This document shows, piece after piece, positions 1 to 5,033 of a stretch of 7,974 bases of DNA. The DNA comes from Rikenellaceae bacterium (lineage in GTDB: Bacteria > Bacteroidota > Bacteroidia > Bacteroidales > Rikenellaceae), in the NCBI GenBank assembly GCA_020859875.1, contig JAJBVJ010000260.1, positions 1 to 7,974 on the forward strand, in the 5' to 3' direction. Every line of letters starts with the position of its first letter. Positions within the stretch are counted from its first letter, which is position 1. Below the pieces are notes generated by a model, which was given only the letters and a program-made list of their open reading frames with translations, ran no database searches and was not told where the DNA came from. Both the position numbers and the translations under genes were made by a program.

Positions 1-42
1 CTTTTAATGTTGGGGTCCTGGGTTCGAGCCCCAGCGGGATCA
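1..42 (+). tRNA. tRNA-Lys(UUU), 3' half only (5' part lies left of the window)
   Basis: The window opens inside a tRNA, at the first base of the anticodon loop. Bases 1-7 read CTTTTAA, giving anticodon TTT (3-5) behind the invariant T at 2. The 3' side of the anticodon stem is 8-12 and the variable loop 13-17. The T-stem CTGGG (18-22) pairs perfectly with CCCAG (30-34) around the T-loop TTCGAGC. The acceptor 3' strand CGGGATC (35-41) is followed by discriminator A at 42, as usual for Lys. CCA is not encoded, which is common in Bacteroidota. The matching 5' acceptor strand should read GATCCCG just outside the window. A terminator follows at 67-103. The 3' end of the gene faces the repeat array and the T6SS region, as expected for a tRNA used as an integration target. 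Confidence 0.9.
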
Positions 43-66
43 CTTTAAAGCACTGAAAATCAAGGA

Positions 67-103
67 AAAGCACTGTATTTCATACGAATACGGTGCTTTT
101 TTT
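67..103 (+). terminator. Intrinsic terminator of the tRNA-Lys gene (copy 1)
   Basis: A 10-bp stem, GCACTGTATT (70-79) with AATACGGTGC (87-96), has one T-G wobble and a 7-base loop. It is preceded by AAA and followed by seven T's (97-103). It lies 25 bp after the mature tRNA 3' end, so it is well placed to end the tRNA transcript. The same hairpin recurs at 216-250, 364-400 and 513-549. Confidence 0.85.
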
Positions 104-144
104 ATTCTGAAAGGCGACCTAACTAAGTCGAACCCAGAACCCCC

Positions 145-191
145 GTTTTAATATTGGGGCTGCGCCTGGCGGTTCGAGCCCAGCAGAATCA
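145..191 (+). repeat. Degenerate tRNA-Lys 3'-end copy 2 (att-like remnant)
   Basis: This segment aligns with the genuine tRNA 3' half (TTTTAAT, TTGGGG, GGTTCGAGCC and a terminal ATCA) but cannot fold as one. The T-stem 5' strand is replaced by CTGCGCCTGGC and the acceptor strand reads CAGAATC instead of CGGGATC. The 5' half of a tRNA is absent upstream, so it is a fragment and not a gene. Confidence 0.75.
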
Positions 192-215
192 CTTTAAACG
201 ACTGAAAATCAAAGA

Positions 216-250
216 AAAGCACTGTATTCACACGAATACGGTGCTTTTTT
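216..250 (+). terminator. Repeat-borne terminator hairpin (copy 2)
   Basis: Same stem as copy 1: GCACTGTATT at 219-228 pairs with AATACGGTGC at 235-244, with a 6-base loop and six T's. The stem is intact, so it could still stop readthrough from the tRNA gene. Confidence 0.7.
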
Positions 251-291
251 ATTTTGCTCTAACTGGCGATCATGTCGAACCCAGAACCCCA

Positions 292-339
292 GGTTTAATA
301 TTGGGGCTGCGCCTGGCGGTTCGAGCCCCAGCGGGATCA
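292..339 (+). repeat. Degenerate tRNA-Lys 3'-end copy 3, with an intact terminal core
   Basis: The 22 bases at 318-339 are identical to 21-42 of the real tRNA: the T-loop, the T-stem 3' strand, the acceptor strand and the discriminator. Upstream of that core the copy carries the same aberrant insert as copies 2 and 4. Of the three copies it is the closest match to a functional attachment core of the type tyrosine recombinases use at tRNA 3' ends. That role is inferred. Confidence 0.72.
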
Positions 340-363
340 CTTTAAAGCACTGAAAATCAAGGA

Positions 364-400
364 AAAGCACTGTATTTCATACGAATACGGTGCTTTTTTT
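364..400 (+). terminator. Repeat-borne terminator hairpin (copy 3)
   Basis: Identical to copy 1: stem 367-376 with 384-393, a 7-base loop and seven T's at 394-400. Confidence 0.7.
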
Positions 401-441
401 ATTCTGAAAGGCGACCTAACTAAGTCGAACCCAGAACCCCC

Positions 442-488
442 GTTTTAATATTGGGGCTGCGCCTGGCGGTTCGAGCCCAGCAGAATCA
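442..488 (+). repeat. Degenerate tRNA-Lys 3'-end copy 4
   Basis: Same sequence as copy 2, displaced by 297 bp. It ends in CAGAATCA and cannot form a tRNA. It is the last tRNA-like end before the array decays. Confidence 0.7.
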
Positions 489-512
489 CTTTAAACGACT
501 GAAAATCAAAGA

Positions 513-549
513 AAAGCACTGTATTTCACACGTATACGGGGCTTTTTTT
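513..549 (+). terminator. Decayed repeat-borne terminator hairpin (copy 4)
   Basis: GCACTGTATT at 516-525 faces TATACGGGGC at 533-542. Two positions no longer pair (A518 with G540, T525 with T533). Seven T's follow. It is the most diverged hairpin of the array and may terminate poorly. Confidence 0.55.
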
Positions 550-572
550 ATTCTGAAAGGCGACCTAACTAG

Positions 573-683
573 ATGATACAGTCAAATTATGACCGGATTA
601 AAGAGGAAACCCGGCAAATTGTCGCAGACGAATTGGAGAGGATTAAAAATGACCCGGTACTGTGCAAGCTGTTGCCGGAGTAA
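573..683 (+). CDS. Orphan 36-aa reading frame, possible gene remnant
   Basis: An ATG at 573 directly follows an in-frame TAG at 570-572 and opens 36 codons ending in TAA. The predicted peptide is highly charged (starting MIQSNYDRIKEETRQ and ending DPVLCKLLPE) and would form a single amphipathic helix. There is no clear ribosome binding site, and the tandem array ends about 20 bp upstream. It converges on the ligase pseudogene, with 18 bp between the two stops and no terminator visible between them. I do not recognise a family. It may be the surviving 3' end of a gene cut by an insertion, or chance. Confidence 0.25.
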   Translation: MIQSNYDRIKEETRQIVADELERIKNDPVLCKLLPE

Positions 684-701
684 ATAAAATATGTGAAAAG
701 A

Positions 702-2149
702 TTAAAAATCCGGTTCAAACTCCATATTCATAATTTCCATACAGGTATCGGACATAATTAATTGTGTGGAATCCCGGCAATAACCCGAATTGACAATATC
801 TCCGACCAAATTCTCATACATGCGAAGTAATGAGAAGAAGTCGGTCGAGCTTATGAGTTCCCGTGTTGTTTTACCTCCGGAGCGGAAACTATCAAGTAAT
901 ACGAATAAATCACCGGTTTTCCAGATGATAAAGGTTCGCTTTGAGAAACTACGATCCTCTTTCGTGAAAACATCCCTCAATAGGACTTCGCTTTTTTTCG
1001 GCCGCTCCGGTTCTTCGCGCTGAGCGTTCAGGTAACGTTCAACCTGCCCGGTCCCGGCATCGTGTTCATCGGCCGACTTGTCTTCCCGCAATCGGATAAA
1101 CACGGGGGTATAAGTTCGGTAGCCCGGCACTATACCCTCCAATTGGTAACTGTTGCCGTCAAATGAAAGCAGGTAATTCGTTTTCTCACCGGAGGCAAGT
1201 TCCGTCACGACTTCCTCGACGGCCACCTCGATTACAAGCTCGGGCCGGACAAAAACCAAATCGTTCCATTTCGGATTGATACCAGTTACCGGATTGGGAA
1301 CCTCCTTGCCCCGGAAGAACCGGAACAGTTCTTTTCGAAGTTTCTCATTTAGTCCCGAGCCGACACGCGACATGATCTGGTATTGTCCCGGCCCCGGCAT
1401 AAAGGCAAAGAGCATTCTGCGCACCTGACCTTTTCCCACACCGGAACCCTCTCCGTAGGCAATTACCACGGCATCGACAAAATGCCGTGGTTTTATCTTG
1501 TAGGACATCCGGGTACGGGTATGTACGATTAACCCCTCGGAGTTCTCCCTGTCCACCCATTGCCGCCACAGTTCGAGTATTTCTCCGCCGCTTCGCACCA
1601 GCCGGAAATCAACCGGATGACACAAATGGCCGCCCCCGAAAATATCCTTTATCTTTTCCCATGTTTCGGTGTAAGAGCTTTTTCGGAATGGTTGACCGTC
1701 CACCTCCAGTATATCGAATACGGCCAGCCGCAGGGTGCCGATCCTTTCTTCATGTGCCAGGGCGCTTATAAGGTCATTGACACGGGTTTTATAGTCCGCT
1801 TCCACATAAATTTCTGCTGGGAAGATGCCTTGCTTTATCCCGGCGGCGGCGATTAACTTTCCGGCCTCATCGATGCAGGGAATACCGCGGCGGGTACGTC
1901 CCGAGCGGTTGACCGTAACCGTCTGCCCGTCCTGATAAAAGATAATGGCAATCCCCCGTCATACTTCCGGCTGACGAAATACTCGCCGTCCCGGAACCGC
2001 TCGGTGATCTGGTTCTGGTCGATAGCCGTAAAATTCTTCAGGACATTCTTTTTGTAGTCGGCAGCTTTGTTCAAGGAAGCCGAATCGAGAACGTCTTTAC
2101 CCTCTTCGTAGCCGTGAACTTTCTTGAATCGCCCTATATCTATTTTCAT
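702..2149 (-). pseudogene. ATP-dependent DNA ligase, frameshifted after the catalytic motif
   Basis: The intact protein would have about 482 residues and belong to the covalent nucleotidyltransferase ligases that seal nicks through an enzyme-AMP intermediate. Starting at the ATG at 2149, the first frame reaches motif I, KYDG (Lys62 would be adenylated), and then runs into a wrong frame. The frame that continues the protein starts in the next bases: IAIIFYQDGQTVTVNRSGRT, then PAEIYVEADYKT. It carries motif Ia/III-like segments, motif IIIa (VFDILEVDG, about 144-152), motif IV (SEGLIVH, about 204-210) and motif V (YKIKPRHFVDAVVIAY, about 217-232). An OB-fold part follows (GKGQVRRMLFAF, VGSGLNEKLRKEL, FVRPELVIEVAVEE, PVFIRLREDK). 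About 110 residues of unrecognised C-terminal sequence remain. One base appears lost in the C run at 1953-1957 (plus strand). The gene follows the AraC regulator by 41 bp on the same strand. Outside the break the reading frame is clean, so inactivation is recent or a sequence error. The housekeeping ligase of these bacteria is NAD-dependent LigA, so this one is accessory. Confidence 0.85.
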
Positions 2150-2190
2150 ATATAGAGGACTGCAATTATGATACAATATCCAGTATAAAT

Positions 2191-3033
2191 CTACTTAATA
2201 CTTTTAATTAATTCTGTCCGTAATTGACGTGTAGTTTTGCCGGTATGGGTTTTTATGAAGTTCCCAAAATGTTGAACCGAGTAAAAGTTATATTTTTCCG
2301 TCAGTTCCCGGTTTGAAAGGTTCGAGTGTTTTAGGTCATTAATAACACGGTTAAGTCTTTCTGCGGTGAAGATTCGGTAAAAAGAAATACCGAAAACCTG
2401 CTTAAAATGCTTTGAAAAACCGCTTAACGAATAGTTAAGAATTTCGGCACATTCCTCTTGGGTTTTCCCTAAAGCGATTAATTCCATTGCCTTAATTTTG
2501 AATAACCAATTTTTAGAGAAGAGGATAAACTTTATCTTCTTAACGGATTTTTCCGGCAATGAACACCTTATGAAGAAAGAAAGTTCTCTAATCTTGTACT
2601 CCCAATATTTCCGACAATGAAAAAGATCCTGACAAAGGCTTTGCCCCGATAACACATTATTTGTTATCAGAGGAAATGGATCGGGAGAAATGTACGGTTT
2701 ACGTATTCTGTTTGTATAGTCGATATTTAAACCCTCCGCCATCCAAATCAGAAGATCGGAGTCAAGGATTATTAACTTTTGTTGCGATGAGGATTCTATA
2801 TAAAATTCCCGGCGGGGAAATAAAACCATATTAAAAGAGGAAATATCTATACCTTTTTCATCATCGTATACATAACGTACCCCTTCATTACAAAAGAGTA
2901 CAAGGCATGGGCCATCTGCTATTAATAAAAATGGGGTTCCCGCATCCAGCCTTTTTTCGACGATCTGTTTATTTTGGCAGTCTGGAAAAAAGTCACACTT
3001 AAAGGAGTTAATCCCGTAAAAACAGTTATCCAT
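2191..3033 (-). CDS. AraC/XylS-family transcriptional regulator
   Basis: A 280-aa protein with a C-terminal AraC-type double helix-turn-helix at about residues 178-275. The first HTH follows ALGKTQEECAEILNYSLSGF and leads to HFKQVFGISFYRIFTAERL. The second covers SNRELTEKYNFYSVQHFGNF and ends in the typical F.K..TGKT..QLR signature. The first 150 residues are predicted to be a beta-rich cupin-like sensor and are not conserved enough to suggest a ligand. No signal peptide or membrane segment is seen, so it acts in the cytoplasm as a DNA-binding protein. It is transcribed divergently from the T6SS operon, with about 490 bp between the two starts, and lies upstream of the ligase on the same strand. 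Divergent orientation makes it a candidate regulator of the T6SS genes, but this is inference. The start at 3033 is the only ATG giving a full sensor half. It lies 10 bases after the T tract of a same-strand terminator, so expression probably needs readthrough. Confidence 0.9.
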   Translation of the reverse strand: MDNCFYGINSFKCDFFPDCQNKQIVEKRLDAGTPFLLIADGPCLVLFCNEGVRYVYDDEKGIDISSFNMVLFPRREFYIESSSQQKLIILDSDLLIWMAEGLNIDYTNRIRKPYISPDPFPLITNNVLSGQSLCQDLFHCRKYWEYKIRELSFFIRCSLPEKSVKKIKFILFSKNWLFKIKAMELIALGKTQEECAEILNYSLSGFSKHFKQVFGISFYRIFTAERLNRVINDLKHSNLSNRELTEKYNFYSVQHFGNFIKTHTGKTTRQLRTELIKSIK

Positions 3034-3043
3034 ATTCTCGGAA

Positions 3044-3092
3044 GAAAAAAAAGGGTGCTTTTAGTCCACGAATTCGCTTATAAAAGCACCCT
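3044..3092 (-). terminator. Strong intrinsic terminator just in front of the araC-type gene (possible attenuator)
   Basis: Read on the minus strand, AGGGTGCTTTTA (3092-3081) and TAAAAGCACCCT (3063-3052) form a perfect 12-bp stem around a 17-base loop. A run of eight T's follows (3051-3044 region). The last T lies 10 bases before the ATG of the regulator at 3033. No promoter fits in that gap, so the regulator's transcript must cross this hairpin unless it starts nearly leaderless. That layout is typical of transcription attenuation. The alternative is termination of some upstream minus-strand transcript. Confidence 0.75.
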
Positions 3093-3525
3093 GGGAAGGG
3101 ATAAAATACCAGCTAAATTTCATCCCCCGTTCCGACCGGACATAACACCTTTTATCAAACCTTTGGTCGGATTTTATAGTATGGCAGCTACAACAAAAAA
3201 AGGACGCAGTTTGCAAATACCGGACTGTGGGCTGGGGAGCCTGAGGAACGATATATGCACTTACGTCCAATCCGGCCCCGTACATAAAGCACAGGGCAAG
3301 ACATGGAATTGCACACACTCGTCTTTCCTCTTTGACCGACCCCGAAAGGACAGTCCCCCATTTACAGTCAGACTATGTATTTCAATTACCTGCCCGTAGA
3401 TAATCTACGAACTTATGTTTTAAAATATACTACACAAAAATAGCATTAAATTCATAAACATTAAGTATTGCCCCGTGCCGTATGCCGGGAGTTAATATTA
3501 AAAGGTTACAGGAAAGAAAATTGAT
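3093..3525 (-). promoter_or_regulatory. 433-bp noncoding divergent region, candidate regulator leader and promoters
   Basis: No convincing gene lies here: the open frames on either strand have unlikely composition and overlap the terminator or the regulator gene. On the minus strand there is an exact match to the Bacteroides -7 consensus TAnnTTTG, as TATTTTTG (3442-3435), but I see no clear -33 TTTG. A transcript from it would have a leader of roughly 390 bases before the regulator start and end at the 3044-3092 hairpin unless antiterminated. The leader could pair TCCGACC (3131-3137) with GGTCGGA (3165-3171). On the plus strand I find no clear promoter for the T6SS operon; TATGTTTT at 3413-3420 is a near match only. 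The region shows no match I can recognise to a known riboswitch. Confidence 0.45.
3395..3409. promoter_or_regulatory. Perfect 15-bp dyad, possible operator
   Basis: CGTAGAT and ATCTACG flank a single central A. The tight centre favours a DNA site for a dimeric regulator over an RNA hairpin, though a 5-bp stem with loop ATAAT is also possible. It lies about 20 bases downstream of the start expected for the candidate minus-strand promoter, and about 115 bp upstream of the first plus-strand ORF. The binding protein is unknown. Confidence 0.4.
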
Positions 3526-3651
3526 ATGAGAGGCAAACCAACTTCTCTTTCCGTGCGAGCACTTCAAATGCTTGCTTTGAGAATCGGTTGCAATAAAAAA
3601 GCCGCTTTTATCGAAGCGCTTAAAAAAGCAAAACAAGAGGTCGAACAATAA
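3526..3651 (+). CDS. 41-aa basic small protein, first ORF of the T6SS operon
   Basis: ATG at 3526 opens 41 codons ending in TAA at 3649-3651, 11 bp before the tssC start. A purine-rich AGGAAAG lies about 10 bases upstream, one of the better Shine-Dalgarno matches in the window. An in-frame stop at 3499-3501 and the lack of another ATG fix the start. The peptide is lysine/arginine-rich (starting MRGKPTSLSVRALQMLALR and ending KKAKQEVEQ) and would fold as one or two helices. I do not recognise a family. It stands where tssB often precedes tssC, yet it is far too short for TssB and shows no likeness to it. It could be a translated leader, a small regulator or the tail of a lost gene. Confidence 0.4.
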   Translation: MRGKPTSLSVRALQMLALRIGCNKKAAFIEALKKAKQEVEQ

Positions 3652-3662
3652 ATATTATAACA

Positions 3663-5024
3663 ATGGCAGAAGTTATTACCAAACCTGCGGAGAAACAATC
3701 GCAGGCACATCATAAAACCACTATACCTGCCGGGGACCCGGTAGAGAAATTATCAAAATTCGGAGGTTTCACTTTTCTCGAATCCTCGGTAAACGGTATT
3801 CAGAACCTCAATCCGGAACGAAAAGCCAGGAAACAAATATTTCTGACCGACGACAGTAAAAGTGCGGAACGTCAGGCGTTGAAAAACACACTGGATTTAT
3901 GGATCGACCTGCTGAGCACTTCGGAAAGTATTACCCAAATGCTGGATAAATGCAAGGAGAAATCGGAGTTCGTAACAGAACGCCTTGCGCAAAACCAACT
4001 AACGGCCGTTAATGCCGTAAAAAATCTGGAACGGTCGTACCGTAACGTGATGCTTTTCTTTAAAAATACGGAAACGGAAAAAGTTACCAACCTTACGATT
4101 GTCAACGCATCCAAAGAGCAGATTACCGATCTGGACAACTCTCGGTTTATAGATTATATAGCAGCTGAGCTGAAACAGAATTACGACCGTTTGGATTTGC
4201 GTACAAATTACTCACTTCTGGCCCTTCCCGGTTATCTCGGATCGAACAAGGTATTGGATAAGTGGGCCAGGATAGCATATGACAACAAGGTACACCTGTT
4301 TACCGACTTTGCAGACCTCGACCAGCCGGACGACGTGGTGGAGATGTTCTTCGACGCCAACCATACCAGCGCCGACGCATACAAAAGCAATGTTATTATG
4401 GCCTGCAACTGGCTCGTGGGACGGCGAAAATATAAGGAAATCGGGGAGACCGAAGACCTGCATACCTCTCCCTCGATAGCCCTTATGGGTAAAGTGTACA
4501 TGACCCAGATGGCTCAGGTGGCCGCCGGAAAAAAATACGGGGGACTCAACGAGGTCGAAGAAGTTGCTTTTCAACTGAAAAAAAGCGAACTTTCCCAACT
4601 TGAAAGGATGGGATTGGTGCCGGTGGTGAACGAATATGGAAAAGTAATGGCGTTTTCTGCAAAAACCCTGTTTAACGGCGATAACCTGGGACTTCAGACC
4701 TACTCGGTAGTGCGCGTATTTGACTACCTTACAAAAGTTTTATTCGACTTTTTGAACCGCCGCGCATTCGAGAACTGGAACATCAAAACCGAGAAAGACC
4801 TCCGCAAACAGATCGTAAGTTTTCTCGACACCGTACAGGGTCCCGACAGGCTGATAAAAGAATTTAAACTTCTGCGTTTGGAACAGGATAAGGACAATAA
4901 GGACAGAGTTCACCTGAACTTGTATCTCACACCCTATTTTCCCGGGAAAAGCTTCATAATACAGCTCGACGGTACTAAAGGACAGGACTATGTGGACTGG
5001 GCGGCGGAATATCAACAACAGTAA
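3663..5024 (+). CDS. tssC: T6SS contractile sheath large subunit TssC (Bacteroidota subtype iii, DUF5458 type)
   Basis: This 453-aa protein is the large sheath subunit of a type VI secretion system. With TssB it polymerises in the cytoplasm around the Hcp tube and contracts to fire the effector-loaded spike. Recognisable parts are the N-terminal region GGFTFLESSVNGIQNLNPER (about 34-53), the central sheath core (RFIDYIAAELKQNYDRLDLR, about 161-180; LALPGYLGSNKVLDKWARIA, about 186-205) and the C-terminal part LYLTPYFPGKSFIIQLDG (about 420-437). The length fits the Bacteroidota family. No signal peptide or membrane segment is present. The residues before about 34 are polar and probably flexible, and in other T6SS the TssC N-terminus is the docking site for ClpV. 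Translation starts at ATG 3663 without a strong Shine-Dalgarno. clpV follows after 9 bp, so coupled expression is likely. TssB is not encoded in the window. Confidence 0.93.
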   Translation: MAEVITKPAEKQSQAHHKTTIPAGDPVEKLSKFGGFTFLESSVNGIQNLNPERKARKQIFLTDDSKSAERQALKNTLDLWIDLLSTSESITQMLDKCKEKSEFVTERLAQNQLTAVNAVKNLERSYRNVMLFFKNTETEKVTNLTIVNASKEQITDLDNSRFIDYIAAELKQNYDRLDLRTNYSLLALPGYLGSNKVLDKWARIAYDNKVHLFTDFADLDQPDDVVEMFFDANHTSADAYKSNVIMACNWLVGRRKYKEIGETEDLHTSPSIALMGKVYMTQMAQVAAGKKYGGLNEVEEVAFQLKKSELSQLERMGLVPVVNEYGKVMAFSAKTLFNGDNLGLQTYSVVRVFDYLTKVLFDFLNRRAFENWNIKTEKDLRKQIVSFLDTVQGPDRLIKEFKLLRLEQDKDNKDRVHLNLYLTPYFPGKSFIIQLDGTKGQDYVDWAAEYQQQ

Positions 5025-5033
5025 TGGAACGCC

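Larger units (their letters stand above)
21..550 (+). repeat. Compound tandem repeat built from tRNA-Lys 3' end plus terminator units
   Basis: The motif ACTTTAAA that follows each tRNA-like end recurs at 42, 191, 339 and 488, giving a period of 148-149 bp. Units 1 and 3 are alike, and unit 2 resembles the partial unit 4, so the higher-order period is 297 bp. By eye, bases 21-228 and 318-525 are identical over 208 bp, which suggests a recent duplication of a dimer on top of an older, more diverged duplication. Every complete unit contains a hairpin terminator, a piece of T-arm in inverted orientation and a degenerate tRNA 3' end. No protein-coding sequence is supported here. Likely origins are repeated integration and excision at the tRNA 3' end, or slippage and unequal exchange between att-like copies. 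Confidence 0.88.

Noticed and set aside
154..345. 63-codon open frame on the plus strand inside the repeat array
   Set aside because: It is a translation of tRNA-like and terminator repeats, with an internal duplication (GLRLAVRA twice) that simply mirrors the 148-bp period.
145..488. Three additional tRNA-Lys genes
   Set aside because: Only the 3' third of a tRNA is present in each copy, the T-stem is disrupted and no 5' half precedes them.
21..550. CRISPR array
   Set aside because: The period is about 148 bp, the whole unit is repeated and there are no unique spacers.
1952..1957. Programmed -1 ribosomal frameshift in the ligase gene
   Set aside because: A -1 shift would restore the right frame, but the site (C GGG GGA) is not a proper slippery heptamer and I see no obvious downstream stimulator. 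A lost base or sequence error is simpler.
3061..3318. 85-codon minus-strand frame whose stop lies in the terminator stem
   Set aside because: The location would suit a leader peptide, but the composition (Cys-rich and uneven), the length and the lack of a ribosome binding site argue against a real gene. It is only an option for the attenuation idea.
3312..3332. GAGGAAAG on the minus strand, resembling the conserved core of RNase P RNA
   Set aside because: The partner motif near the RNA 3' end (ACAGAA-type) and the paired P-helices are missing, so the match is chance.
2974..3399. 141-codon open frame on the plus strand
   Set aside because: It overlaps the start of the clear AraC-family gene, runs through the minus-strand terminator and has no recognisable domain or protein-like composition.
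3430..3648. 72-codon minus-strand frame
   Set aside because: It is antisense to the 41-aa ORF and covers AT-rich noncoding DNA. No family features and no suitable start context.
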